A stretch of 64,000 nucleotides of DNA from Mumia sp. ZJ1417 (GCF_014127285.1 NZ_CP059901.1:310001-374000); one strand, 5' to 3'. Shown: positions 25,774 to 35,181, counted from the stretch's first letter. Notes: generated by a model not told the origin, from the sequence alone. Numbers and translations: made by a program.

Positions 25774-26690
25774 CATCGTCGCGGCTGCGGCGTGATCCCG
25801 AGCAGCGCGCCGAGTTCGCGCTCGAAGGCAGTGTCCTCGCCGAAGATGCGTTCGCGCGTCCCGATCACGAAGCGCCACCCGTACCGCTTCTCGAAGTAGC
25901 CTCTGCGGCCGACGTCGTGTGCCTTCGCCGCGTCGGTCGTGTGGAACTCGCGGCCGTCGTACTCGGAGGCGATCAGCAGCTCGCGGTAGCCCATGTCGAA
26001 GTAGCGATCGCGCCCCCACTCGTCCACGACGTGGAGACGCGTACGGGGACGGGGGAACCCGGCGTCGGTGATGCGCAGCCGCTGCCAAGACTCGCCGGCG
26101 GACTCCGCTCCGGAATCCACGAGCTGGGCGAGCTCCCGCGCCTGGGGTGCGCCGCGAAGGCCGCGGAGCTCGTCGACGTACTCGACGAGCTCGCCGAGCT
26201 CGACCAGCTCGGCACGAGCCATGCCGTCGGCCGCGGCCAGCGCGTACGGGCGCCACTGTCCACGGAGCAGGTCCGACGCCGTACGTAGGGGAGTGGTCAC
26301 ACGGATGCCCGCGATCTCCGTGATGTCCGACTCCGGCAGGTGTACGGCTTGTCGAGCCCGTACGCCGTCCGCGCGCACCCGTCCCACACCGTGCGGAGTG
26401 AGCAGGGTCGGCGTCAGAAGGTGCCGCTCGCTGGGTCGGAAGGTGTCCACCCCGTACAGCCAGGAGGCGAAGCAGTCGCAGACGATCACGTGCGCCGGGG
26501 TGACGAGCGCCGTCGCCTCGACGCGGAGCATCCGGGTGTCGGGTACCCGTCCGTCCACGTAGACGGACTTGAAGACCGACCTCAGCCTTTTCGCGGCGAT
26601 GGCGCGGCGGAGGTCCTTCTCGCCGGGGAAGCCGGCTTCGACGTGGTCGCGGCTCCGGAACGGCCGGCCGTCGTGGATGAGCGTGGGCAT
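25770..26690 (-). CDS. DUF559-type protein: AbiEi-like N-terminus with VSR-like nuclease fold at the C-terminus
   Basis: A 306-residue protein. The N-terminal third has the small wing seen in AbiEi-like proteins (LRRAIAAKRLRSVFKSVYVD). The C-terminal third resembles a DUF559/very-short-patch-repair fold: RYFDMGYRELLIASEYDG, then REFHTTDAAKAHDV, with Asp and Glu spaced as in restriction-type nucleases. Such genes are common and patchily distributed in actinobacteria; nuclease activity is unproven. It interrupts an otherwise conserved order (MBL gene, crp) and is bordered by short inverted repeats, so it is probably a late insertion. Confidence 0.7.
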   Translation of the reverse strand: MPTLIHDGRPFRSRDHVEAGFPGEKDLRRAIAAKRLRSVFKSVYVDGRVPDTRMLRVEATALVTPAHVIVCDCFASWLYGVDTFRPSERHLLTPTLLTPHGVGRVRADGVRARQAVHLPESDITEIAGIRVTTPLRTASDLLRGQWRPYALAAADGMARAELVELGELVEYVDELRGLRGAPQARELAQLVDSGAESAGESWQRLRITDAGFPRPRTRLHVVDEWGRDRYFDMGYRELLIASEYDGREFHTTDAAKAHDVGRRGYFEKRYGWRFVIGTRERIFGEDTAFERELGALLGITPQPRRW

Positions 26691-26746
26691 CGCCTCATCG
26701 AACAGGGACCTGGCTCATCGGCGTCAGCGAAATCCACAGGCTCCGG

Positions 26747-26803
26747 GCAGACGGTGACCCCGGGGCCGCAGACGGTGACCCGGGAGGCGCAGAAAGTGAC
26801 CCG
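26747..26803. repeat. Tandem repeat with core GTGACCC
   Basis: Three units start at 26747, 26768 and 26789, a 21-base period, each containing GCAGA then C/A, G/A and GTGACCC. They fill the gap between the crp stop codon and the DUF559-type gene, and share the inverted core CGGGTCAC with the repeat behind dinB. Confidence 0.7.
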
Positions 26804-26808
26804 GGGCG

Positions 26809-27486
26809 TTAGCGGGCGCGCTTGGCCAGGCGGTCGGGCTCGATGATGACGACCGAGCGCGGCTCCAGACGGAGCCAGCCGCGCATCGCGAAGTCGGCGA
26901 GCGCCTTGTTGACGGTCTCGCGCGAGGCGCCGACGAGCTGCGCCAGCTCCTCCTGCGTGAGGTCGTGGTGGACGTGGATGCCGTCGTCGGCCTTGCGCCC
27001 GAAGCGCTGCGAGAGGTCGATGAGCGCCTTCGCGACACGGCCCGGGACGTCGGAGAACACGAGGTCCGCCACGACGTCGTTCGTACGACGCAGCCGCGAG
27101 GCCAGCTGGTGAAGCAGCGCGCGGGAGACGTTGGGGTGGTCGTTGAGCCACTTCGTGAGCTCGTCGTGCCCGAGGCTGTTGAGCTCGGAGTCGGTCACTG
27201 CCGTCGCGGTCGCCGAGCGCGGGCCCGGGTCGAACAGGCTCAGCTCACCGAACATCTGGCCCGGGCCCAGGATCGCGAGGAGGTTCTCGCGGCCGTCGGC
27301 CGAGCTGCGTCCGAGCTTGATCTTGCCGTCGGTGACGATGTACAGCCGGTCGCCCTCGTCGCCCTCGTGAAAGAGCACCTCTCCACGGCGCAGACGCGTA
27401 GCCGACATCTGCGAACCGAGCGACTCAGCGGCCTCATCGTCCAGACCGGAGAAGAGCGGTGCCTGTCGAAGTACGTCGTTGTCCAC
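26809..27486 (-). CDS. crp: Crp/Fnr-family cAMP receptor protein
   Basis: 225 residues, almost the length of M. tuberculosis CRP (Rv3676). The N-terminal cyclic-nucleotide-binding domain contains HEGDEGDRLYIVTDGKIKLG and GELSLFDPGPRSATATA, the phosphate-binding cassette with Arg and Thr for cAMP. The C-terminal HTH reads DLTQEELAQLVGASRETVNK and ALADFAMRGWLRLE. GTG 27486 is chosen because AAGGAGA lies five bases upstream and it aligns with the Rv3676 start; the upstream ATG at 27516 lacks both. A candidate binding box lies in front of acs. Confidence 0.95.
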   Translation of the reverse strand: MDNDVLRQAPLFSGLDDEAAESLGSQMSATRLRRGEVLFHEGDEGDRLYIVTDGKIKLGRSSADGRENLLAILGPGQMFGELSLFDPGPRSATATAVTDSELNSLGHDELTKWLNDHPNVSRALLHQLASRLRRTNDVVADLVFSDVPGRVAKALIDLSQRFGRKADDGIHVHHDLTQEELAQLVGASRETVNKALADFAMRGWLRLEPRSVVIIEPDRLAKRAR

Positions 27487-27614
27487 GGGTTCTCCTTGAC
27501 CGAAATGTTGTGTCACGCCCCCTCAGTCTCCCTCATCTGGGCAACTCGGCGCCACCGGCGGCCCCGCGCGTCGTCCTGGGGATGCATGTCGCCCCTGACC
27601 CGTACCCTGGGCTC

Positions 27615-28370
27615 GTGCCCAAGACCACATCCGCTCGCCCCGCGAAGTCGAAGCTTCCCGAGGTGCCGGCGCCGCCGACGGCGCTGGTGCGGCGCGCCCG
27701 CAAGAACGACCGCGTCCTCGCCGAGACCTATCCCGACGCCGACATCGAGCTCGACTTCGACGACCCGTTCCAGCTGCTCGTCGTCACGGTCCTGTCGGCG
27801 CAGACGACCGACCGCCGGGTCAATGCGGTGCGGCCGCTGCTCTTCGGACGTTATCCCGACGCCCGCGCGCTCGCGGAGGCCGACCGGGCCCACGTCGAGG
27901 AGATCATCAAGCCGACGGGCTTCTTCCGCGCCAAGTCCGAGCGCATCATCGCGCTCGCGACCGCGCTCGTCGACCGGTACGACGGCGAGGTGCCGCCGCG
28001 CATGGACGACCTCACGACGCTCCCCGGGGTCGGCCGCAAGACGGCGAACGTCGTCCTCGGCAACGGCTTCGGCATCCCCGGCTTCGCCGTCGACACGCAC
28101 GTGCAGCGCCTGAGCCGCAGGCTCGGATACGTCGACGCCGAGACGGTCAAAGACCCGGTCCGTACGGAGATGGCCCTCGACAAGCTCATCCCCAAGCGCG
28201 ACTGGACCATGGCGAGCCAGCGGCTGATCTGGCACGGTCGCCGCTGCTGCCACGCGACCAAGCCCGCGTGCGGTGCCTGCGCGATCGCGCGCTGGTGCCC
28301 GTCCTTTGGCGAAGGCCCCACGGACCCCGACGTCGCCGCCAAGCTCCTCCGTACGGAGGGTCGCGCATGA
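27615..28370 (+). CDS. nth: Endonuclease III (DNA glycosylase/AP lyase)
   Basis: About 251 residues from GTG 27615; ATG 27582 is an in-frame alternative. The helix-hairpin-helix LPGVGRKTANVVLG holds the catalytic lysine, GFAVDTHVQRLSRRLG holds the catalytic aspartate, and the C-terminal cluster C-x6-C-x2-C-x5-C (within CHATKPACGACAIARWC) binds 4Fe-4S. It removes oxidised pyrimidines and cuts abasic sites. It begins a chain of four genes joined by overlaps (nth, TlpA-like, NUDIX, marP), the order seen in mycobacteria. Confidence 0.95.
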   Translation: MPKTTSARPAKSKLPEVPAPPTALVRRARKNDRVLAETYPDADIELDFDDPFQLLVVTVLSAQTTDRRVNAVRPLLFGRYPDARALAEADRAHVEEIIKPTGFFRAKSERIIALATALVDRYDGEVPPRMDDLTTLPGVGRKTANVVLGNGFGIPGFAVDTHVQRLSRRLGYVDAETVKDPVRTEMALDKLIPKRDWTMASQRLIWHGRRCCHATKPACGACAIARWCPSFGEGPTDPDVAAKLLRTEGRA

Positions 28371-29011
28371 CCTCCCGGCTCACCCGCGCCGTACGCGGCG
28401 GTGCCGTCGCGCTCGCGACGGTGCTGCTGGTCGCCGGGTGCGGAGGCGACGAGCTGCGCCCCAGCGACGGTGCCGCGTCCGAGCCCGCCTCGGGCAGCTC
28501 CGCCGTCGACACCGCCGAGCTGCGTGACCTTAAGGCCGCGGCAGGCATCGAGGACTGCCCGCTCACCAACCGCCGCGGCGCCGTCGAGGGAGGCCTGCCC
28601 GGCCTCTACCTCGACTGCCTGGGCGGAGGTGCGCCGGTCAGTCTCCCGGGCCTCCCCGCGAAGCCGACCGTGGTCAACCTCTGGGCGAGCTGGTGCGGCC
28701 CTTGCCGTGACGAGCTCCCCCACCTCGCCCAGCTGCACGACGAGGCCGGCGGGCAGGTGGCTGTGCTCGGCATCGACTACAAGGACCCCGACCCTGAGGC
28801 AGCCCTGCGGCTCGCGAAGGACGCGGGTGTCACGTTCCCGCTCCTTGCCGACCCTGAGCAGACGGTTGGCAAGGCACTCGGTGTGGTCGGACTTCCCCAG
28901 ACGGTCTTCGTCGCCGCCGACGGCACCGTGACGGCGACCCACCGCGCGCCCATCACCTCGTACGACCAGCTCCGCTCGCTGGTCGACGAGCACCTCGGGG
29001 TGGCGCTGTGA
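28367..29011 (+). CDS. TlpA/ResA-like thioredoxin-fold lipoprotein
   Basis: A 214-residue protein with a lipoprotein signal (LLVAGCGG, acylated Cys near residue 25), a low-complexity linker, then a thioredoxin fold with WASWCGPCRDELPHL. It should reduce disulfides or serve cytochrome c maturation outside the membrane. It overlaps nth by four bases (ATGA) and the next NUDIX gene by four (GTGA). Counterpart: Rv3673c. Confidence 0.93.
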   Translation: MTSRLTRAVRGGAVALATVLLVAGCGGDELRPSDGAASEPASGSSAVDTAELRDLKAAAGIEDCPLTNRRGAVEGGLPGLYLDCLGGGAPVSLPGLPAKPTVVNLWASWCGPCRDELPHLAQLHDEAGGQVAVLGIDYKDPDPEAALRLAKDAGVTFPLLADPEQTVGKALGVVGLPQTVFVAADGTVTATHRAPITSYDQLRSLVDEHLGVAL

Positions 29012-29745
29012 GTGCGCGCGACGCCGGCCTGGTCGACGACGAGGCGCTGCCGTCGTGGCTGCGCCCGCTCGCAGAGGCAGGCCGCCGTATCGACAGCCCG
29101 CGGTTCCTCTCGCCGTCGATGGCAGACGCCCCCGACGATGCGCGCCCGGCCGCCGTGCTCGTCCTGTTCGGCGAAGGCGACGCCGGACCCGACGTGCTGC
29201 TGACCGAGCGTGCCCACTCGATGCGCTCGCACGCGGGGCAGATCGCGTTCCCCGGCGGCGCCACCGATCCGGAGGACGACGGGCCGATCGGCACGGCGCT
29301 GCGCGAGGCTGAGGAGGAGGTCGGGCTCGAGCGTGACGGCGTCGACGTCTTCGCGACTCTGCCGAAGCTGTGGTTGCCCCCCAGCAACTTCGCGGTGACC
29401 CCCGTGCTCGGCTGGTGGCGTCGGCCGAGCCCGGTGCACGCCGTCGACCCGGTCGAGGTCGCGAGCGTCTTCCGCAGCCCGGTGTCCGAGCTGACCGATC
29501 CCGCTAACCGGTTCATGGTGTCGCACCCCTCGGGGTGGCTGGGGCCGGGATTCACGGTCGATCGTGGGCTCACCCTGTGGGGATTCACCGCCGGCATCGT
29601 CGCCCGGCTGTTCAGCACGGTCGGCTGGGACCGCCCGTGGAACCGCGACCGGGTGGTGCCCTACCCGCAGTCGGCCCGCGACCCCATGGTCGAGGAGATC
29701 GAGACCGACGTGTCGCGGTCCGTCGGGCGCGAGCGCCGCGGATGA
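29008..29745 (+). CDS. NUDIX hydrolase, CoA pyrophosphatase type
   Basis: A 245-residue protein with HAGQIAFPGGATDPEDDG and TALREAEEEVGLE, the UPF0035 plus NUDIX signature of NudL/PCD1 CoA diphosphatases. It would split CoA or its oxidised forms. The GTG start lies in the TlpA-like stop codon; its own stop overlaps the marP ATG. Counterpart: Rv3672c. Confidence 0.92.
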   Translation: MSARDAGLVDDEALPSWLRPLAEAGRRIDSPRFLSPSMADAPDDARPAAVLVLFGEGDAGPDVLLTERAHSMRSHAGQIAFPGGATDPEDDGPIGTALREAEEEVGLERDGVDVFATLPKLWLPPSNFAVTPVLGWWRRPSPVHAVDPVEVASVFRSPVSELTDPANRFMVSHPSGWLGPGFTVDRGLTLWGFTAGIVARLFSTVGWDRPWNRDRVVPYPQSARDPMVEEIETDVSRSVGRERRG

Positions 29746-30914
29746 ACCTCATCGACGTCGTCGTCGTCCTCGTCGTCGTCGCGTACGCCGTCCTCGGATA
29801 CCTGCGCGGCTTCGTCGCGGGTGCGTTCGCGATGGCGGGACTCCTCGCGGGCGGCGTGGTCGGGCTGGTCGCCGCTCCGCTGCTGCTCAGCAACCTCGAT
29901 CACGGGATCCAACGGTCGCTCCTCGCAGTCGTCATCGTGCTCGTGCTCGCCTCAGCGGGCCAGGCGACCGGCTCTCACATCGGCGGTCGGCTGCGCGAGC
30001 GCGTGACGCACCCGCCGGCGCGCTCGATCGACGCCGTCGCCGGGGTCGTGCTGAGTGCCGTGGCCTCGTTGGTCGTGTGCTGGGCGCTGGGCTACGCCGT
30101 GTCGGGCTCGCAGATCCCCGGAGCCTCGACCGCCGTACGCGGCTCCAAGGTCCTCGCCGCGGTCGACTCCGTGGTGCCGCAGGGCGTGCGCGGTGCGCTG
30201 CACTCGTTCGACACGGTCGTCGACGCGACGCTGTTCCCGCGCTACCTCGAACCGTTCACTCCCGAGACGATCAAGCCCGCTGCGGCGCCCGATCCCGCTG
30301 TCCTCCAGCGGCCCGAGGTCAAGTCCGCGCGGCGCAGCGTCGCGCGCATCACCGGTCAGGCGAAATGCGACCGCGGTCTCGAAGGCTCCGGCTTCGTGTA
30401 CGCGTCGGAGCGCGTCATGACCAACGCGCACGTGGTCGCAGGCGTCGCACAGCCGATGGTGACGATCCGTGGGGAGTCGTACGACGCGACCGTCGTCTAC
30501 TACGACCCGTCGCTCGACGTCGCCGTGCTGCGGGTGCCGGGCCTCGAGGCGCGCTCGCTCGCGTTCGACCCCGATGCCGCTCAGGGCCAGTCGGCGGCTG
30601 TCCTGGGCTTCCCCGAGAACGGGCCGTTCGATGCGCGGGCGGCGCGCATCCGGTCCGAGCAGCGCCTGCGAAGCCCTGACATCTACGGGACGACCCAGGT
30701 CGTGCGCGAGGTGTACGCCCTGCGTGCGCTGGTGCGTTCGGGCAACTCCGGTGGCCCGGTGATCTCGGAGCAGGGACGCGTGATCGGCGTCGTGTTCGCC
30801 GCGTCGATCTCCGACTCGTCGACCGGATATGCGCTGACCGCAGGGCAGGTCGGAGACGCGGCTCGTGCCGGTGCACGTGCGCTCCGTCCGGTCGATACCG
30901 GCGAGTGCGCCTGA
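29742..30914 (+). CDS. marP: MarP-type membrane serine protease
   Basis: A 390-residue protein. The N-terminal 125 residues form four membrane helices of the CvpA type. A periplasmic trypsin-like domain follows with H230 (TNAHVVAG), D259 (SLDVAVLRV) and S336 (GNSGGPV). C209 and C389 are placed like the disulfide pair that controls M. tuberculosis MarP. MarP is needed there for acid resistance and cell-wall hydrolase processing; the same role here is inference. It is last in the nth-TlpA-NUDIX-marP chain. Confidence 0.94.
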   Translation: MNLIDVVVVLVVVAYAVLGYLRGFVAGAFAMAGLLAGGVVGLVAAPLLLSNLDHGIQRSLLAVVIVLVLASAGQATGSHIGGRLRERVTHPPARSIDAVAGVVLSAVASLVVCWALGYAVSGSQIPGASTAVRGSKVLAAVDSVVPQGVRGALHSFDTVVDATLFPRYLEPFTPETIKPAAAPDPAVLQRPEVKSARRSVARITGQAKCDRGLEGSGFVYASERVMTNAHVVAGVAQPMVTIRGESYDATVVYYDPSLDVAVLRVPGLEARSLAFDPDAAQGQSAAVLGFPENGPFDARAARIRSEQRLRSPDIYGTTQVVREVYALRALVRSGNSGGPVISEQGRVIGVVFAASISDSSTGYALTAGQVGDAARAGARALRPVDTGECA

Positions 30915-31012
30915 GCGGTGGGATCGGTCGCACGGCTTAGGGTCACACCGCATTTCGTCGTGGACACCAGACCAGGAAGAATGTGCGGCGTCGACCGAAC
31001 CAAAGGAGTCTT

Positions 31013-31462
31013 GTGAGAAGCCGCCTGCTGGCCGCAGCCGCAATCGTGACGATCCTGACGCTCCCGGCGTGCGGGGCAGACGACTCGCCGGACGACGCAG
31101 GAGGGGCCAAGACTCCTGCTGCTGCGGCGGAGACGGGCACTCTCGGCTCCGACGAGGCCGACGCGCTCGCCAAGGAGTCCGCCGAACGCGTGGTGCTCCT
31201 GTGGGCGCGCCCGGACCTGCCGCTCGCGCAGTGGGTGGCCGAGCTTCGACCGCAGCTCTCGCCGGTCGCGGTCTCGGTGCTCTCGTTCGTCGACCCGTCC
31301 GTCCTCAAGCCGGCGAAGGTCGACGGCGAGTCGCACGTGATGGCGGGTTCGGCCTCGCGTGTGGTGGTCGCGGTGCCGACGACCGCCGGCGAGTACCGCG
31401 TGACGATGAGCCGGGAGACCAAGGACGCGGCGTGGGTGGTCGACCGGGTCAGCAGCCCGTAG
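31013..31462 (+). CDS. Small lipoprotein of unknown function
   Basis: 149 residues from a GTG with a good ribosome site (AAAGGAG, five bases upstream). The signal peptide ends in LTLPACGAD, a fair lipobox. The mature part is a helix (ADALAKESAERVVLLWARPD) and a short beta-rich end (VVVAVPTTAGEYRVTM). I do not recognise the family. It may form a unit with the following membrane protein 49 bases downstream. Confidence 0.75.
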   Translation: MRSRLLAAAAIVTILTLPACGADDSPDDAGGAKTPAAAAETGTLGSDEADALAKESAERVVLLWARPDLPLAQWVAELRPQLSPVAVSVLSFVDPSVLKPAKVDGESHVMAGSASRVVVAVPTTAGEYRVTMSRETKDAAWVVDRVSSP

Positions 31463-31510
31463 CCGAGCGAGGCGCCCCACGGGGTCCTGCGACCGCCTAG
31501 GCTGCGGCCC

Positions 31511-32332
31511 ATGCGTGCGTTCGTCTCGTCCCTGCTCGGTGTGCTGGCCCTCGTCACCGCCGCGGTCGCCGTGCCCGGTCTGTGGGTCGAGCGCAACATC
31601 GTCGATGAGTCCGGATACGTCGCCCTGGCCGACTCGCTGGCGGAGGACCCCGCGTTCCGCAGCGAGCTCGCCTCCACCGTCTCCGAAGGCGTCCTGCGCG
31701 GTGCAGGAGTGGACGGGGTGAGGCGACAGCTGGCCGAGCCGGCGGTCCGTCGTGCGGCCGAGGGCATGACTGAGCTCAGTGGGTTCGACGCTGCATGGAG
31801 CGAGGTCAACCGGCAGTCCCACCGGATCAACGTCACTGACATCCCGCCCGCCGAGCTCGACGGGCGGCTCGGCGTCGACCTCACGCCGCTCGTCACCCTC
31901 GTGGCGGACGCAGCCAACCAACGTCTCGGGACGAACCTGCGCGCCCCCGGTGACCTCGTCGTCGCCGTCGGCACGCCCGAGCAGCGGACGGCGCTCGATC
32001 GCGTGCGGGACATCACCGCGTGGTCGTGGGCGGCGCTCGCGGTCGCCCTCGTGCTGGGCGTCGCCGCGATCGTGACGGCACGCCGTCGCGGCACGGCGCT
32101 GATCGTGATGGGAGCGGGCCTCGTCGTGCTCGCGGTCGTGGAGCAGATCGCGGCGGTGAGCGGCGGCGGGCTCGTCGTCGATCAGGTGGCGCAGAGCGCA
32201 GGGTTCGGCCGCGCGTTGATGGAGCAGCTGCACGATGCCGTCGTGGCCTCGTACGGGCTCTGGATGCTCGTCCTCGGGGCGCTCGGTGTGGTGTCGGTCG
32301 TCGCCGGCGTCGTGGTCCGCGTCAGGACGTGA
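31511..32332 (+). CDS. Integral membrane protein of unknown function
   Basis: A 273-residue protein. One helix at the N-terminus (FVSSLLGVLALVTAAVAVPG) leads into an extracytoplasmic part of about 140 residues (WVERNIVDESGYVALADSLA, VNRQSHRINVTDIPPAEL). Three C-terminal helices follow. This layout is frequent in actinobacterial proteins of unknown role. Its last 11 bases overlap the convergent holin-like gene. Confidence 0.78.
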   Translation: MRAFVSSLLGVLALVTAAVAVPGLWVERNIVDESGYVALADSLAEDPAFRSELASTVSEGVLRGAGVDGVRRQLAEPAVRRAAEGMTELSGFDAAWSEVNRQSHRINVTDIPPAELDGRLGVDLTPLVTLVADAANQRLGTNLRAPGDLVVAVGTPEQRTALDRVRDITAWSWAALAVALVLGVAAIVTARRRGTALIVMGAGLVVLAVVEQIAAVSGGGLVVDQVAQSAGFGRALMEQLHDAVVASYGLWMLVLGALGVVSVVAGVVVRVRT

Positions 32333-32828
32333 GGCGCTTGCCGTCGGTGTCGGCGGTTGCCGGTGACACCGCAGCCTCGGGAAGATCGATCGTCGTCCGC
32401 GGGTCGGTCTTGCCCTTGAGCGCGTTCGGGATCTCCTGGACCGTCGCGATCGTCTTCTCCGGGGCCTTCACCTTTTTGAGGAAGCGGATTCCGACGAGCG
32501 CGAAGACGACGATGATCAGGATCCAGACCCCCGTCATCGCGAGGAAGCCCCACGTGAAGGCCAGGGGGACGTCGCGGTTGAAGAGCCACGCGAAGAAGAA
32601 GCCGCCGGCCATCGACAGCATCGTCACCACGAAGAGCAGCAGCACCGCCACCGCGACGAGCAGGCCGGACCCGACCGCGCCAGACTTGACGCTGACCCGT
32701 AGCTCGGACTTCGCCAGGGCGATCTCGCCGCGAACGAGCGTCGAGAGGTCACGACTGATGTCGGAGACGAGTCGCCCGATCGTCGGCTCGCCGTCTCCTT
32801 GAGGTCCGGGTGCTGCGGGGTGGGACAT
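32322..32828 (-). CDS. Holin-superfamily-III-like (Actinobacterial Holin-X) membrane protein
   Basis: A 168-residue protein. An N-terminal amphipathic part (SDISRDLSTLVRGEIALAKS) precedes two helices (GLLVAVAVLLLFVVTMLSMA and FLAMTGVWILIIVVFALVGI) and a charged tail. This matches the family named Actinobacterial Holin-X, which is chromosomal and not known to act as a phage holin. The same family lies near acs in mycobacteria (Rv3669). The start could be 32831. Confidence 0.82.
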   Translation of the reverse strand: MSHPAAPGPQGDGEPTIGRLVSDISRDLSTLVRGEIALAKSELRVSVKSGAVGSGLLVAVAVLLLFVVTMLSMAGGFFFAWLFNRDVPLAFTWGFLAMTGVWILIIVVFALVGIRFLKKVKAPEKTIATVQEIPNALKGKTDPRTTIDLPEAAVSPATADTDGKRLTS

Positions 32829-32914
32829 CACGACTCCTCGTCGCAGGTGCGGTCAGAACGAGCCTAGGGGATGCGGGCAGCGTTGCGTGGACGCCCCGCG
32901 GGTCCCCGACCCCG

Positions 32915-32960
32915 GACGTCATACGGATCGAGGGCTCTGACCCTCGATCCGTACGACGTC
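32915..32960 (-). terminator. Long hairpin behind acs
   Basis: A 13-base perfect stem (TACGGATCGAGGG / CCCTCGATCCGTA) around a six-base loop, extended by GACGTC on each side across one mismatch, giving 19 pairs. It lies 14 bases past the acs stop codon. No U-run follows, as is common in actinobacteria. Confidence 0.75.
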
Positions 32961-32973
32961 AGCGGAGGTGGTG

Positions 32974-34944
32974 TCAGTCCTCGGACGACCTGGCCATGCC
33001 GGTCTTGATCTGGTCCATGACACCGGAGTCGGCCAGCGTGGTGACGTCGCCGACCTGACGGTTCTCGGCGACGTCGCGCAGCAGGCGGCGCATGATCTTG
33101 CCGGAGCGGGTCTTGGGCAGCTCGGCGACGACCATGATCGACTTCGGCTTGGCGATCGCGCCGATCTCCTTCGCGACGTGCGCGCGCAGGTCGGCGACGA
33201 TCTCCGCGCCGCCGTCGCCGGCGGACTCGCGCAGGATCACGAACGCGACGACGGCCTGCCCGGTCGTCGCGTCGTTGGCGCCGACGACCGCCGACTCGGC
33301 GACCTTCGGGTGCGACACGAGCGCCGACTCGATCTCGGTCGTCGACAGTCGGTGGCCCGACACGTTCATCACGTCGTCGACGCGTCCGAGCAACCAGATG
33401 TCGCCGTCCTCGTCCTTCTTCGCGCCGTCACCGGCGAAGTAGAGGCCCTCGAAGCGCGACCAGTACGTGTCGATGAAGCGCTGGTCGTCACCCCACAGCG
33501 TGCGCAGCATCGAGGGCCACGGCTCGGTCAGGACGAGGTAGCCGCCCGATCCGTTCGGGACCGGCTCCGCGTCGTCGTTGACGACGTCGGCGCTGATGCC
33601 GGGGATGGCGGTCATCGCAGAGCCCGGTTTGGCCGCGGTCACGCCCGGCAGCGGCGAGATCATGATCGCGCCGGTCTCGGTCTGCCACCACGTGTCGACG
33701 ACCGGGGTCTTGCCCGCGCCGATCGTCTCGCGGTACCAGACGTACGCCTCGGGGTTGATCGGCTCGCCGACCGACCCGAGCACACGGATCGACGACAGGT
33801 CGAACTCCGCGGGGATCTCGGCGCCCCACTTCATGAACGTACGGATCGCGGTCGGCGCGGTGTAGAAGATCGTCACGCCGTACTGCTGGACGATCTCCCA
33901 CCAGCGGCCCTTGTGCGGGCTGTCGGGCGTGCCCTCGTATAGGACCTGCGTCGCACCGTTGGCCAGCGGGCCGTAGACGATGTAGGAGTGGCCGGTGACC
34001 CAGCCGATGTCGGCGGTGCACCAGTAGACGTCGGTCTCGGCCTTCAGGTCGAAGACCGCCCAGTGCGTCCACGCGGCCTGCGTGAGGTAGCCGCCGGTGG
34101 TGTGCAGGATGCCCTTGGGCTTGCCGGTGGTGCCGGACGTGTACATGACGTACAGCGGGTGCTCGGCGGGGAACGGCTGGGGCGTGTGGTCGGTCGACGA
34201 CTCGTCGACGAGCTCGTGCCACCAGATGTCGAGGTTGCCGTTCCAGGCGACGTCCTGCCCCGTACGGCGGACGACGAGGACGTTCTCGACGAGGCCGGAC
34301 TGCTCGGCCTCGACCTTGGCGACCGCCTCGTCGACAGCGGGCTTGAGCGCGCTCGGCGCACCGCGGCGGTATCCGCCGTCGGCGGTGATGACCAGCTTGG
34401 CGCCGCAGTCCACGATGCGGCTCGCGAGCGCGTCTGCGGAGAAGCCGCCGAACACGACCGTGTGCACGGCGCCGATGCGCGCGCACGCGAGCATCGCGAT
34501 CACGGCCTCGGGGATCATCGGCATGTAGATGGCGACGCGGTCGCCGGTCTCCACGCCGAGCTCCTCGATCGCGTTGGCAGCCTTCGAGACCTCGTCCTTG
34601 AGCTGGGCGTACGTGATCGTGCGCGTGTCGTCGGCGGGCTCGCCGACCCAGTGGAACGCGACCTTGTCACCGCGGCCGGCCTCGACGTGACGGTCGACGC
34701 AGTTGTACGAGGCGTTGAGCGTGCCGTCGGCGAACCACTTCGCGAAGGGCGGGTTCGACCAGTCGAGGACCTCGGTGAACGGCGTGTCCCAGTCGAGGCG
34801 GCGCGCGGCATTGGCCCAGAAGGCGAGGCGATCTTCGGCGGCCTCCGCGTACGTCTCCGCCGTCGCGTTCGCGTGCTCGGCCAGCGAGGTGGGCGGCTCG
34901 AAACGACGGTCCTCGTGCAGCAGGTTGGACAGTGACTCTCCCAC
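32974..34944 (-). CDS. acs: Acetyl-CoA synthetase
   Basis: 656 residues, the normal Acs length. The AMP-binding core is [34 protein letters not shown] and [20 protein letters not shown] follow, and the C-terminal [14 protein letters not shown] carries the catalytic lysine that acetylation switches off. It converts acetate, CoA and ATP to acetyl-CoA. GTG 34944 is preferred because AGAGGA lies nine bases upstream and the length fits. A Crp-type box sits 222 bases upstream. Confidence 0.96.
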   Translation of the reverse strand: MGESLSNLLHEDRRFEPPTSLAEHANATAETYAEAAEDRLAFWANAARRLDWDTPFTEVLDWSNPPFAKWFADGTLNASYNCVDRHVEAGRGDKVAFHWVGEPADDTRTITYAQLKDEVSKAANAIEELGVETGDRVAIYMPMIPEAVIAMLACARIGAVHTVVFGGFSADALASRIVDCGAKLVITADGGYRRGAPSALKPAVDEAVAKVEAEQSGLVENVLVVRRTGQDVAWNGNLDIWWHELVDESSTDHTPQPFPAEHPLYVMYTSGTTGKPKGILHTTGGYLTQAAWTHWAVFDLKAETDVYWCTADIGWVTGHSYIVYGPLANGATQVLYEGTPDSPHKGRWWEIVQQYGVTIFYTAPTAIRTFMKWGAEIPAEFDLSSIRVLGSVGEPINPEAYVWYRETIGAGKTPVVDTWWQTETGAIMISPLPGVTAAKPGSAMTAIPGISADVVNDDAEPVPNGSGGYLVLTEPWPSMLRTLWGDDQRFIDTYWSRFEGLYFAGDGAKKDEDGDIWLLGRVDDVMNVSGHRLSTTEIESALVSHPKVAESAVVGANDATTGQAVVAFVILRESAGDGGAEIVADLRAHVAKEIGAIAKPKSIMVVAELPKTRSGKIMRRLLRDVAENRQVGDVTTLADSGVMDQIKTGMARSSED

Positions 34945-35165
34945 GACGGTTCCTCTGGTCTCTCGACGGCACGTTCCGCCGCCCATTGTGCCTCCGGTCA
35001 CACTGCTCGGGGGTGGCGGGAGGCCTCGGATCGTCCAGCGGCGCCGTCCGCGCGACGGGCGGCTGGGGCGCGCGACGTACGGGCGGCGATGTGACGGGGG
35101 TCATGGCGGCCCGGCGAGGCGGAGGCGTTGTCAAGCCCGAAACCACGGCAAATCGGGCAATTGGA

Positions 35166-35181
35166 TGTGAGAGAGATCACT
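35166..35181. promoter_or_regulatory. Candidate Crp binding box in the acs upstream region
   Basis: TGTGAGAGAGATCACT matches TGTGA-N6-TCACA in nine of ten defined positions. It lies in the 346-base gap between acs (start 34944, minus) and the 118-residue protein (start 35291, plus), 222 and 110 bases from the two starts. Crp is encoded 8 kb away. The rest of the gap shows no gene. It is G+C-rich near acs and less so around this box. Confidence 0.65.

Noticed and set aside
32322-32828. Holin-like protein as a sign of prophage.
   Set aside because: Holin-X proteins are ordinary chromosomal membrane proteins in actinobacteria, and no lysin or phage structural gene is near.
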